Source: Streptomyces sp. Tue 6430 (lineage in GTDB: Bacteria > Actinomycetota > Actinomycetes > Streptomycetales > Streptomycetaceae). From it: 64,000 nucleotides of DNA. The stretch covers positions 2,356,001 through 2,420,000 of the forward strand of contig JAKGSH010000010.1 in the NCBI GenBank assembly GCA_021568835.1, read 5' to 3'. A program made the position numbers and the translations under genes. This document shows, in pieces, positions 54,207-64,000 of the stretch. The notes below the pieces were generated by a model, which saw only the letters and a list, made by a program, of their open reading frames with translations, did not search any database and was not told the DNA's origin. Within the stretch, counting starts at the first letter, position 1; each line of letters starts with the position of its first letter.

Positions 54207-55181
54207 GTGACCGGGATCAAGACGACCGGCGAGAAGAAGATGATGTTCTTCTCCGGCCGCGCCCACCCCGAGCTTGCCGAGGAGGTCGCCCACCAGCTGG
54301 GTGTCGGGGTCGTCCCGACGAAGGCCTTCGATTTCGCCAATGGTGAGATCTATGTCCGTTACGAGGAGTCTGCGCGTGGTGCGGACTGCTTCCTGATTCA
54401 GAGCCACACGGCTCCGATCAACAAGTGGATCATGGAGCAGTTGATCATGATCGACGCGTTGAAGCGGGCTTCGGCGCGTTCGATCACGGTGATCGTGCCG
54501 TTCTACGGTTATGCGCGGCAGGACAAGAAGCACCGTGGTCGTGAGCCGATCTCGGCGCGGCTGATCGCGGATCTGATGAAGACGGCGGGTGCGGACCGGA
54601 TCCTGACGGTGGATCTGCACACGGACCAGATCCAGGGTTTCTTCGACGGTCCGGTGGATCACCTGTTCGCGTTGCCGCTGCTGGCGGACTACGTGGGCAG
54701 CAAGGTGGACCGTTCGAAGCTGACGGTGGTGTCGCCGGACGCGGGCCGGGTCCGGGTCGCGGACCGCTGGTGTGACCGTCTGGGTGCGCCGCTGGCGATC
54801 GTGCACAAGCGGCGTGACAAGGACGTGGCGAACCAGGTGACGGTCCACGAGGTGGTCGGTGAGGTCAAGGGCCGGGTGTGTGTCCTGGTCGACGACATGA
54901 TCGACACCGGTGGCACGATCTGTGCGGCGGCGGACGCGTTGTTCGCGCACGGTGCGGAGGACGTCATCGTGACGGCGACGCACGGTGTGCTGTCGGGTCC
55001 GGCGGCGGACCGGTTGAAGAACTCGAAGGTGAGTGAGTTCGTGTTCACGAACACGCTGCCGACGCCGGGTGAGCTGGAAGTGGACAAGATCACGGTGTTG
55101 TCGATCGCGCCGACGATCGCGAACGCGGTGCGTGAGGTGTTCGAGGACGGTTCGGTGACGAGCCTGTTCGACGAGCAGTAG
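54207..55181 (+). CDS. prs: ribose-phosphate pyrophosphokinase
   Basis: Forms PRPP from ribose-5-phosphate and ATP for nucleotide, His and Trp synthesis. 324 residues from GTG 54207, with GAGGAGA eight bases upstream. Signatures: FSGRAHPELAEEVA, NGEIYVRYEESARG, ADRILTVDLHTDQIQGFF, VVSPDAGRVRVA and the PRPP loop CVLVDDMIDTGGTI. It lies 135 bp downstream of glmU and probably shares its transcript in part. Confidence 0.97.
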   Translation: MTGIKTTGEKKMMFFSGRAHPELAEEVAHQLGVGVVPTKAFDFANGEIYVRYEESARGADCFLIQSHTAPINKWIMEQLIMIDALKRASARSITVIVPFYGYARQDKKHRGREPISARLIADLMKTAGADRILTVDLHTDQIQGFFDGPVDHLFALPLLADYVGSKVDRSKLTVVSPDAGRVRVADRWCDRLGAPLAIVHKRRDKDVANQVTVHEVVGEVKGRVCVLVDDMIDTGGTICAAADALFAHGAEDVIVTATHGVLSGPAADRLKNSKVSEFVFTNTLPTPGELEVDKITVLSIAPTIANAVREVFEDGSVTSLFDEQ

Positions 55182-55221
55182 GCGGTGCGCCCGTCTCGTG
55201 CGGGTTGATCGATTTTTCTGC

Positions 55222-55268
55222 GGCCTCCCCGCCGAGTAGACTGCCCAGGTTGCTCGGCGAGGGAGGCC
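55222..55268 (+). terminator. hairpin between prs and rplY
   Basis: A 15-bp near-perfect stem (GGCCTCCC-GCCGAG / CTCGGCG-GGGAGGCC) lies in the 200-bp gap. It could end prs or attenuate rplY. No T-tract follows. Confidence 0.6.
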
Positions 55269-55381
55269 GTACGCGTGTGACGCGTGTGTACGGCGGTCCG
55301 TTATCGACGCGCTCTTCGTAGCAGGCCGTTCGTGGCCGGGTGACTTTTCCGCCGTCGCTTTTTCTACGAGGAGTGAGTGTC

Positions 55382-55978
55382 ATGTCCGAGGTAAAGATCG
55401 CCGCTGAGTCGCGTACCGAGTTCGGCAAGGGTGCGGCCCGCCGTATCCGTCGTGACAGCAAGGTTCCCGGTGTGCTGTACGGCCACGGTTCGGACCCGAT
55501 CCACCTGACGCTGCCGGGTCACGAGCTGCTGCTCGCGCTGCGTACGCCGAACGTCCTGATCTCGCTGGACATCGACGGCAAGACGAACGAGCTGGCGATC
55601 CCGAAGTCGGTGCAGCGTGACCCGATCAAGGGTTTCCTGGAGCACGTCGACCTTCAGCTGGTCCAGCGCGGCGAGAAGGTCAACGTCGAGATCTTCGTGC
55701 AGACCGAGGGTGAGCTTGCTCCGGGCGGCAACCTGCTGGAGCACGTCCTGAACGCGCTGCCGGTCGAGGCCGAGGCGACGCACATCCCCGAGTCGGTCAC
55801 GGTGTCCGTCGAGGGTCTGACGGCCGGTGACTCGATCCTGGCCAAGGACATCCCGCTGCCGTCGGGCACCAAGCTGGGTGTCGACGGTGAGACCGTCGTG
55901 CTGCAGGTGCTGGCCGCGCAGGCGGAGGAGCCCACCGAGGGTGAGGGTGAGGGCGGAGAGGCTTCCGCGGAGGCCTGA
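55382..55978 (+). CDS. rplY: 50S ribosomal protein L25/general stress protein Ctc
   Basis: 198 residues from ATG 55382, with GAGGAGTG upstream. The N-terminal 5S rRNA-binding L25 domain (IAAESRTEFGKGAARRIRRD, VPGVLYGHGSDPIHL) is followed by the TL5/CTC C-terminal domain (KVNVEIFVQTEGELAPGGNL). The tail is acidic (TEGEGEGGEASAEA). Part of the prs-rplY-pth order common in Gram-positives. Confidence 0.96.
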   Translation: MSEVKIAAESRTEFGKGAARRIRRDSKVPGVLYGHGSDPIHLTLPGHELLLALRTPNVLISLDIDGKTNELAIPKSVQRDPIKGFLEHVDLQLVQRGEKVNVEIFVQTEGELAPGGNLLEHVLNALPVEAEATHIPESVTVSVEGLTAGDSILAKDIPLPSGTKLGVDGETVVLQVLAAQAEEPTEGEGEGGEASAEA

Positions 55979-56051
55979 TCCCCGTACCGCCGTCGTTTGT
56001 TCGTCAGCCGCTGTTCCCTCGGGGGCAGCGGCTGGCGTGTATCGAGGAGAG

Positions 56052-56654
56052 ATGGACGTGACGAGCGACGCCAATGCCCCGTGGCTGATCGTGGGGTTGG
56101 GGAATCCGGGTCCGGAGTACGCGATGAACCGGCACAACGTGGGGTTCATGGTGGCCGATCTGCTGGCCGGGCGGATCGGGGGGAGGTTCAAGCGGGCCGG
56201 GCGGGCGCAGGCGCAGGTCGTGGAGGGGCGGATCGGTCCGCCGGGGCCGGGCAACCGGCGGGTGGTGCTGGCGAAGCCGATGTCGTACATGAATCTGTCG
56301 GGTGGTCCGGTGAACGCGTTGCGGGAGTTCTACAAGGTGCCGGTGGGGCAGGTGGTGGCGGTCCATGACGAGCTGGACGTCGACTACGGGGTGCTGCGGC
56401 TGAAGCTGGGGGGCGGGGACAACGGGCACAACGGTCTGAAGTCGATGACGAAGGCGTTCGGGGCGGACTATCACCGGGTGCGGTTCGGGATCGGGCGGCC
56501 GCCGGGGCGGATGCAGGTGGCGGATTTCGTGCTGAAGGACTTCTCGGGGGCGGAGCGCAAGGAGCTGGACTATTTCGTGGACCGGGCGGCGGACGCGGTG
56601 GAGTGTCTGGTGATCGAGGGGTTGGAGCGGGCGCAGGGGACGTACAACTCCTGA
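56052..56654 (+). CDS. pth: peptidyl-tRNA hydrolase
   Basis: Releases tRNA from drop-off peptidyl-tRNA. 200 residues from ATG 56052, with GAGGAGA four to five bases upstream. GLGNPGPEYAMNRHNVGFM holds the catalytic His28. PMSYMNLSG, HDELDVDYG and GGGDNGHNGLKSM follow, the classic Pth substrate-binding set. 73 bp after rplY. Confidence 0.96.
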   Translation: MDVTSDANAPWLIVGLGNPGPEYAMNRHNVGFMVADLLAGRIGGRFKRAGRAQAQVVEGRIGPPGPGNRRVVLAKPMSYMNLSGGPVNALREFYKVPVGQVVAVHDELDVDYGVLRLKLGGGDNGHNGLKSMTKAFGADYHRVRFGIGRPPGRMQVADFVLKDFSGAERKELDYFVDRAADAVECLVIEGLERAQGTYNS

Positions 56655-56767
56655 GTGCGCGCGGGGGTGTGGGGTGCCGGGGGCGTGGGGTGCCGGTGGT
56701 GTGGAAAGGTGCGGACAAGTCGCGACGTGTCACCCGCGGAGGTTGACGGGCAGTTCAGGCATGGCCA

Positions 56768-57349
56768 ATGATCCCGGCCATGCCTGCCACCGCCGCCACG
56801 TCCCACCGGCGTTCCGCTCACCGGAATCCTGCTCGCCGGGGTCCTGCTCGCCGGGGTCCCGTCGGCCGGGGTGCTTCCCGTCGGGCCTCGGCCGTCGTGT
56901 GGCGGTTCGGCCGGCTGGCGGCGGCGTGGGTGGTGGTGTCGCTGATCCTGCTGGCGGGGGTGTGGGGGTCCTGGGGTACGGCGCAGCACGTGATGCTGAC
57001 GAAGGGCCGGGAGCAGGGGACGATCGCGGTGGTGCGCTGTGGTGCGGAGAGCTGTTCGGGGCCGTACACGCCGTTGTCGCCGGGGTCGTTGGCGCGGGAG
57101 CGGGTGGTGATCGAGAAGACGGTGGCGGTGCGCAGGGGGCGGACGTACACCGTGGTGGTCAAGCCGGGCGGTGGTGACGACGTGGTGCGGTCCGGTCCTG
57201 CCGGGGTGCTGTACGCGTGGGTGCCGATGGGTGGCGCGCTGTTGCTGGCGTCGGTGGTGGTCGCGGGTGGTCTGGGGCGGGCGCGGCTCGGGTGGGTGCT
57301 GGCGGGGTCGGGGGTGGCGTTGCTGACGGCGGCGTTCGTGGCGGTGTAG
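56768..57349 (+). CDS. conserved membrane protein
   Basis: About 193 residues starting near ATG 56768 (ATG 56780 also possible). A basic, Arg-rich N-terminus of about 40 residues precedes helix 1 (AAWVVVSLILLAGVWGSWG). An external loop with CGAESCSGPYTPLSP (a possible disulfide) follows, then helix 2 (AWVPMGGALLLASVVVAGGL) and helix 3 (WVLAGSGVALLTAAFVAV). No known domain. Convergent with ppc. Confidence 0.75.
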   Translation: MIPAMPATAATSHRRSAHRNPARRGPARRGPVGRGASRRASAVVWRFGRLAAAWVVVSLILLAGVWGSWGTAQHVMLTKGREQGTIAVVRCGAESCSGPYTPLSPGSLARERVVIEKTVAVRRGRTYTVVVKPGGGDDVVRSGPAGVLYAWVPMGGALLLASVVVAGGLGRARLGWVLAGSGVALLTAAFVAV

Positions 57350-57384
57350 TGCCGCGGGCGGGTGCGGTGGTGTCGTGGGACGGG

Positions 57385-57422
57385 CGAAGGGCGCCCCCGG
57401 GGTTCTCCGGGGGCGCCCTTCG
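57385..57422. terminator. bidirectional terminator before ppc end
   Basis: A perfect 16-bp stem (CGAAGGGCGCCCCCGG / CCGGGGGCGCCCTTCG) with a 6-base loop sits between convergent genes. Confidence 0.9.
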
Positions 57423-57445
57423 CGTGTGTGCGGTGCGGGTGGGGG

Positions 57446-60173
<2,728 letters not shown>

Positions 60174-60461
60174 AGGTGCGGCTCCTTGCAGTGTTGAAGC
60201 TCGTCCGGGAGGGAACTCGGCCGTCAGACCCGGCGGCGGGGCCGCTTACGGGTCTGACGTCCGGGAAGAAAACAGAGCGGACCGCGCTGTCCGACCGATC
60301 CAAGGATAGGTGTCCGGGTGGACGCGCGGTCTGGCGGGCTCTTGTCGCCGGGTGCCGCGCTGCCATACTTACGATGCCGTAGGTTACGGAACCGTAGGAA
60401 GTGTGGTGCGGTCCTCCGGGCCCGGTACATCCCTGCACACCACGACCCCCAGGGGACGCGC
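60174..60461. promoter_or_regulatory. divergent promoter region ppc / desaturase
   Basis: 288 bp without a gene. It holds the tandem palindromes at 60370-60396 (separate entry) near the desaturase start. Confidence 0.4.
60370..60396 (+). promoter_or_regulatory. tandem operator-like palindromes upstream of the desaturase gene
   Basis: TACGATGCCGTA (60370-60381) and TACGGAACCGTA (60385-60396) are two related inverted repeats spaced 15 bp apart, embedded in TTACG...CGTAGG. They lie 65-90 bp upstream of the desaturase ATG. The TetR regulator encoded immediately downstream of the desaturase is the obvious candidate ligand. Confidence 0.55.
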
Positions 60462-61493
60462 ATGACCTCAAGCTCCGACGTGATCGAAGACCCTTCACCG
60501 GCGCCCGACGGCTCCGGTGCCTCCTCCCACCCCTCCTCCGCGGCGTCCGCCACTCTGGGCGGTGAGCAGAAGCGTTCGATCGAGCAGATCGCGCTGCTCG
60601 TCTTCATCGTCGTGCCGTTCCTGGCCCTGCTGGCGGCGGTGCCGCTGGCCTGGGGCTGGGGGGTGAGCTGGCTGGACCTGGGCCTGCTGGTCTTCTTCTA
60701 CTACCTCGGGTGCCACGGCATCACCATCGGTTTCCACCGGTACTTCACGCACGGTTCCTTCAAGGCGAAGCGGCCCCTGCGGATCGCGCTGGCGATCATG
60801 GGGTCGATGGCGGTCGAGGGGCCGCTGGTGCGCTGGGTGGCGGATCACCGCAGGCACCACAAGTTCTCGGACGCGGAGGGCGACCCGCATTCGCCATGGC
60901 GTTTCGGGGAGACGCTGCCGGCGCTGATGAAGGGCCTGTGGTGGGCGCACATCGCCTGGATGTTCGACGAGGAGCAGACGCCGCAGGACAAGTACGCGCC
61001 GGATCTGATCAAGGACCCGGCGCTGCGGGCGATCTCGCGGCAGTTCGTGCTGTGGACGGTGCTCTCGCTGGCGCTGCCGGCGGTGATCGGCGGGCTGGTG
61101 ACGATGTCCTGGTGGGGCGCGTTCACCGGGTTCTTCTGGGGTTCGCTCGTGCGGGTGGCGCTGCTGCACCACGTCACCTGGTCGATCAACTCGATCTGTC
61201 ACGCGGTGGGCAAGCGGCCGTTCAAGTCGCGTGACCGGTCCGGGAACGTGTGGTGGCTGGCGGTGCTGTCGTGCGGGGAGTCGTGGCACAACCTGCACCA
61301 CGCCGATCCCACGTCGGCGCGGCACGGTGTGATGCGGGGCCAGGTGGACTCCTCGGCGCGGTTCATCCGCTGGTTCGAGATGCTCGGGTGGGCGTACGAC
61401 GTGCGCTGGCCGTCACGCTCGCGTATCGATTCGCGCCGGAACACGGGCGGGGACGGCTCCCGGCGCCGGAAGGCGACCGCCGAAGCGGCATGA
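60462..61493 (+). CDS. acyl-CoA (delta-9 type) fatty acid desaturase
   Basis: Membrane di-iron desaturase, 343 residues from ATG 60462. Three His boxes are clear: HRYFTH (about 93-98), HRRHH (about 130-134) and HNLHH (about 270-274), between two pairs of membrane helices (IALLVFIVVPFLALLAAVPL; LVTMSWWGAFTGFFWG). It introduces a double bond into saturated acyl chains, adjusting membrane fluidity. Its stop overlaps the TetR start (ATGA), so the regulator is co-translated. Confidence 0.94.
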   Translation: MTSSSDVIEDPSPAPDGSGASSHPSSAASATLGGEQKRSIEQIALLVFIVVPFLALLAAVPLAWGWGVSWLDLGLLVFFYYLGCHGITIGFHRYFTHGSFKAKRPLRIALAIMGSMAVEGPLVRWVADHRRHHKFSDAEGDPHSPWRFGETLPALMKGLWWAHIAWMFDEEQTPQDKYAPDLIKDPALRAISRQFVLWTVLSLALPAVIGGLVTMSWWGAFTGFFWGSLVRVALLHHVTWSINSICHAVGKRPFKSRDRSGNVWWLAVLSCGESWHNLHHADPTSARHGVMRGQVDSSARFIRWFEMLGWAYDVRWPSRSRIDSRRNTGGDGSRRRKATAEAA

Positions 61494-62167
61494 TGGACGG
61501 CGTGGTGACCGACTCCAGCAGTACCCCGAGCAATGAGAAGCCGCGGCGAGTGCGTCGCACCCGGATGACCGGTGCGGAGCGTCGCCAGCAGCTGCTGGAG
61601 ATCGGCCGCACCCTCTTCGCGGCGAAGGGGTTCGAGGGCACGTCGGTGGAGGAGATCGCGGCGAAGGCCGGGGTGTCCAAGCCGGTGGTGTACGAGCACT
61701 TCGGCGGCAAGGAGGGGCTGTACGCGGTGGTGGTCGACCGGGAGATGCGGCGGCTGCTGGACATGGTGACGAGTTCGCTCACGGCCGGTCATCCGCGGGA
61801 GCTGTGCGAGCAGGCGGCGTTCGCCCTGCTGGACTACATCGAGGAGTACACGGACGGGTTCCGCATCCTGGTGCGGGACTCGCCGATCCCCCAGTCCACC
61901 GGCTCCTTCGCCTCGCTGATCTCGGACATCGCCACCCAGGTGGAGGACATCCTGGGCCGGGAGTTCAAGCTCCGGGGCTTCGATCCGAAGCTGGCTCCGC
62001 TGTACGCGCAGGCGCTGGTGGGGATGGTCGCGCTGACCGGTCAGTGGTGGCTGGACGTGCGGCGGCCGAAGAAGGCGGAGGTGGCGGCGCACCTGGTGAA
62101 CCTGGCGTGGCACGGCCTGGACGGCCTGGAGGCCAAGCCGCACCTGATAGGCCGCCGCAAGAGCTGA
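61490..62167 (+). CDS. TetR-family transcriptional regulator
   Basis: About 225 residues. The N-terminal HTH is RQQLLEIGRTLFAAKGFEGT with VEEIAAKAGVSKPVVYEHFG following (about 35-75). The ligand domain follows with RILVRDSPIPQSTGSFASLI. ATG 61490 overlaps the desaturase stop. It likely controls the desaturase through the TACG...CGTA palindromes at 60370-60396, sensing acyl-CoA as FasR/DesT-like regulators do; this is inference from neighbourhood. Confidence 0.9.
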   Translation: MMDGVVTDSSSTPSNEKPRRVRRTRMTGAERRQQLLEIGRTLFAAKGFEGTSVEEIAAKAGVSKPVVYEHFGGKEGLYAVVVDREMRRLLDMVTSSLTAGHPRELCEQAAFALLDYIEEYTDGFRILVRDSPIPQSTGSFASLISDIATQVEDILGREFKLRGFDPKLAPLYAQALVGMVALTGQWWLDVRRPKKAEVAAHLVNLAWHGLDGLEAKPHLIGRRKS

Positions 62168-62188
62168 CCGACGTACACGCGACGCACG

Positions 62189-62229
62189 GCACGGAGGGGC
62201 CCCGTCCGACGGACGGGGCCCCTCCGTGC
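62189..62229. terminator. bidirectional terminator
   Basis: A perfect 19-bp stem (GCACGGAGGGGCCCCGTCC / GGACGGGGCCCCTCCGTGC) with a 3-base loop lies between the convergent TetR and CsbD genes. Confidence 0.95.
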
Positions 62230-62238
62230 GCATCCGGG

Positions 62239-62412
62239 TCAGTGCTTGAAGACGTCCTTCGCCTTCTCCTTGGTCTGGCGGGCGTCGCCCTTGGCCTGCT
62301 CGGCGCGGCCCTCGGCCTCGAGCCGCTCGTTGCCCACGGCCCGCCCGGCCGCTTCCTTGACCTTGCCCTTGACCTGTTCCGTCTTCGCCTTGGACTTCTG
62401 CTCGCCTGCCAC
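62239..62412 (-). CDS. CsbD-family stress protein
   Basis: 57 residues from GTG 62412, with GGGAG eight bases upstream. It reads AGEQKSKAKTEQVKGKVKEA and continues as Lys/Glu/Ala helix repeats (GNERLEAEGRAEQAKGDARQ), ending KDVFKH. This is a typical CsbD-like small, highly charged protein, usually induced by general or osmotic stress sigma factors. The function is unknown. Confidence 0.9.
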   Translation of the reverse strand: MAGEQKSKAKTEQVKGKVKEAAGRAVGNERLEAEGRAEQAKGDARQTKEKAKDVFKH

Positions 62413-62518
62413 GGTGTCTCACTCCCAGTCAGGTTGGCCTCTCGTACTTCACCGGGTGACCTGCTTCGGACACCCCAAACCACATGCATGAAGAGTAATG
62501 TTCTGCCACCATGTGCAC

Positions 62519-62770
62519 ATGACTGAGATCACGATCAGCGCGGCCCGTGCCCAGCTCGGCGACCTGGTCCGGCGCGCCGCCCACAGCCGCGAGACCATCG
62601 CCCTCACCGATCACGGGCACGTGGCGGCACTTCTCGTCTCGCCCCAGGTGATAGAGGACCTGGAGGACGCCCTGGCACTCGCCGACTACGAGCGACGCAA
62701 GGCCGAGGGCACGCTCACCGAGGGCATCGCCCATGAGGAAGTCGGACGCATGCTGGGGCTGCGTCCGTGA
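62519..62770 (+). CDS. Phd/YefM-type antitoxin
   Basis: 83 residues from ATG 62519. The fold is seen in ITISAARAQLGDLVRRAAHS and ETIALTDHGHVAALLVSPQV, the DNA-binding Phd/YefM N-terminus. The C-terminal tail (ALADYERRKAEGTLTEG) would wrap the toxin. Its stop overlaps the toxin start (GTGA). Type II toxin-antitoxin autoregulation is expected. Confidence 0.9.
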   Translation: MTEITISAARAQLGDLVRRAAHSRETIALTDHGHVAALLVSPQVIEDLEDALALADYERRKAEGTLTEGIAHEEVGRMLGLRP

Positions 62771-63015
62771 CTTATCGCATCATCTGGGAGCCGGGCGCCA
62801 CGGATCAGGCCGTACGGTTCCTCAAGGACGACCCGACAGGGCTCAGCGCAGTCTACGAAGCCGTCGACGCCCTCGCCGGGACTCCACGTCCCGCCGCCTC
62901 GACCGCCTACGGGCCAACGGCTCGGCGTCTCCGCGTCGGCCGTTACCGCGTCCTTTACCGCATTGATGACGACGTGATCCGTGTCCTGGTCACCCACCTC
63001 GGTCGCACCCCGTAG
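62767..63015 (+). CDS. RelE/ParE-family toxin
   Basis: 82 residues from GTG 62767, overlapping the antitoxin by four bases. The RelE/ParE fold shows YRIIWEPGATDQAVRFLKDD, a helix pair, and the C-terminal strands LRVGRYRVLYRIDDDVIRVL. This predicts a ribosome-dependent mRNase or gyrase poison; the Arg and Tyr pattern (RVGRYRVLY) favours RelE. It is convergent with the methyltransferase gene, one base apart. Confidence 0.9.
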   Translation: MTYRIIWEPGATDQAVRFLKDDPTGLSAVYEAVDALAGTPRPAASTAYGPTARRLRVGRYRVLYRIDDDVIRVLVTHLGRTP

Positions 63016-63016
63016 C

Positions 63017-63808
63017 TCAGACCCCCTTCCGCGCCACCGCGAACAGGCGGCGGAACGGCAGGACCGTGCCGTACGGGCGGGGCGGGTAGGCCTCGCGGAG
63101 CAGGTCGCGGTAGTCGGCGACGAAGGCGTCGCGGGCCTCGGGGTCGTCGGCGAGGGCGGTGAGGACGGGGCGCAGGCCGGTGCCCCGGGCCCAGTCGAGG
63201 ACGGGGTCCTCGCCCGTGAGGACGTGCTGGTACGTCGTCGTCCAGACGTCGGCCTCGCAGCCGAGGCGGGCGAGGTGGTCGAGGTAGACGCCGGGGCGTG
63301 GACGGAGTCCCGGGGGCGGAGCACCCCGCGGAGGCGGTTCTTCCAGCGGGGGTGCCGGCGAGTTCGCGCAGGAGGGCGTGCAGGGGCGCGTCGATGTTGT
63401 GGGGGATCTGGAAGGCGAGGGTGCCGCCGGGGCGAGTCCGGCCAGCCAGGCGGGGAAGGCGTCGAGGTGGCCGGGGACCCAGTGCAGGGCGGCGTTGGAG
63501 ACGATCAGGTCGTACGTCTCGGCGGGCGCCCAGGTCGTGAGGTCGGCGTGGGCGAAGTCGAGGTGTGCGCCGGCGTGCGCCCGGGCCTCGGCGAGCATCC
63601 GCGCGGAGTTGTCGTAGCCGGTGACGCGGGCGGTGGGCCAGCGGTCGGTGAGCAGGAGGGTGGCGTTGCCGGGGCCGCAGCCGAGGTCGGCGATGCGGGG
63701 CGGGGTGCCGGGCAGGCCGGGGACGCGGGCGAGGAGGTCGGCGAAGGGGCGGGCGCGGTGGCCGACGTGGCGCAGGTACTGGGCGGGGTCCCAGGTGGGG
63801 GAGGTCAT
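63017..63808 (-). CDS. trans-aconitate 2-methyltransferase-like SAM methyltransferase (three compensating shifts)
   Basis: ATG 63808 follows GAGGAG. The class I methyltransferase motif RIADLGCGPGNATLLL (about 38-53), DFAHADLTTW and YDLIVSNAALHWVPGHLDAF match Tam-type enzymes that methylate trans-aconitate. The frame looks open for 263 codons, but about 50 residues after GLAP are scrambled. Adding one base at each of the plus-strand runs 63429-63432, 63348-63352 and 63293-63296 gives PGGTLAFQIPHNIDAPLHAL, TPRWKNRLRGVLRPRDSVHA and PGVYLDHLARLGCE. That is the true family sequence. Three deletions cancel to a lost codon. Confidence 0.9.
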   Translation of the reverse strand: MTSPTWDPAQYLRHVGHRARPFADLLARVPGLPGTPPRIADLGCGPGNATLLLTDRWPTARVTGYDNSARMLAEARAHAGAHLDFAHADLTTWAPAETYDLIVSNAALHWVPGHLDAFPAWLAGLAPAAPSPSRSPTTSTRPCTPSCANSPAPPLEEPPPRGAPPPGLRPRPGVYLDHLARLGCEADVWTTTYQHVLTGEDPVLDWARGTGLRPVLTALADDPEARDAFVADYRDLLREAYPPRPYGTVLPFRRLFAVARKGV

Positions 63809-63880
63809 GGGCGGCTCCTCGGGGGGGGTGTCGTGCCGTGTGGTCCTCGTCGTTCGGCGGGTCCACCGTCCCGCCGATTC

Positions 63881-63912
63881 ATCTCGACATCAAGAAATTT
63901 GACATCAAGAGA
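63881..63912. promoter_or_regulatory. MarR-type operator repeats
   Basis: TCTCGACATCAAGA and TTTGACATCAAGAGA are two copies of a TTGACATCAA-centred motif, of the kind bound by Streptomyces MarR repressors. They lie between the divergent methyltransferase and MarR genes. Confidence 0.65.
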
Positions 63913-63945
63913 CTTCACGTCGACACAACCACTACACTGATCGTC

Positions 63946-64000
63946 ATGGAGGACGAGGTCGATCGGCTGGTCGCAGCGTGGCGCCGGGAGCGCCCGGACC
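63946..64000 (+). CDS. MarR-family transcriptional regulator, partial (runs off the window)
   Basis: Only 18 codons are visible from ATG 63946 (MEDEVDRLVAAWRRERPD). This start is typical of Streptomyces MarR proteins, and the operator-like repeats just upstream support it. The rest lies beyond the window, so the call is by recognition of the N-terminus only. Confidence 0.6.
   Translation, partial: MEDEVDRLVAAWRRERPD

Overview
The window reads as the chromosome of a Streptomyces: very high GC with GC-rich third positions, GTG/TTG starts behind GGAGG-type ribosome sites, almost no TTA codons, a bldA tRNA, resuscitation-promoting factors, DivIC and DUF1906/SUKH proteins. From memory, the backbone order (cystathionine beta-synthase, thiolase, BI-1, pobA, bldA, FtsX-type ABC pair, ndh, ppx, DUF501, divIC, eno, two rpf genes, P450, mazG, surA-like, mfd, second ABC pair, SUKH/deaminase genes, glmU-prs-rplY-pth, ppc, desaturase) matches the region of S. 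coelicolor beginning near the SCO3077 ortholog. I did not check this against a database.

Layout. 0-8.5 kb: housekeeping genes (CBS, SGNH hydrolase, thiolase, small conserved proteins, BI-1 membrane protein, 4-hydroxybenzoate hydroxylase). 8.6-15.3 kb: an accessory block that ends at the 3' side of the bldA tRNA (15492-15577). It holds a leucine-rich-repeat protein, a GNAT enzyme with a decayed second copy, and a compact minus-strand cluster: hypothetical protein, HATPase with a membrane tail, radical SAM/SPASM enzyme, then a 66-residue peptide ending KCSCAAGDDNPH. A divergent HTH/TPR regulator with an in-frame TTA codon and a second GNAT complete it. I regard this as a candidate undescribed RiPP system under possible bldA control. 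16-27.6 kb: ABC exporter, ndh with Rex-like sites upstream, ppx-DUF501, divIC, eno, and two Rpf muralytic enzymes separated by a c-di-AMP (ydaO-type) riboswitch. 27.7-43.4 kb: P450, MazG, lipoproteins, mfd, a 178-bp tandem repeat, a second paralogous ABC exporter and an MFS pump. 43.6-50 kb: a coiled-coil protein and a polymorphic-toxin-like locus of deaminase, HNH/EndoVII and SUKH domains. 50-64 kb: sensor kinase, tRNA-Gln, glmU-prs-rplY-pth, ppc, desaturase with TetR, a Phd/RelE-type toxin-antitoxin pair, a trans-aconitate methyltransferase-like gene and the start of a MarR gene.

Caution: about twenty sites, all in G or C runs, look one base short. They break reading frames in core genes (glmU, mfd x3, ppc x2, divIC, ndh, pobA and others) and even unpair a tRNA acceptor stem. 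Every case is a deletion and none an insertion, so I treat them as homopolymer under-calls in the assembly rather than pseudogenes. Spans are given for the whole inferred gene and the shift position is stated in each entry.
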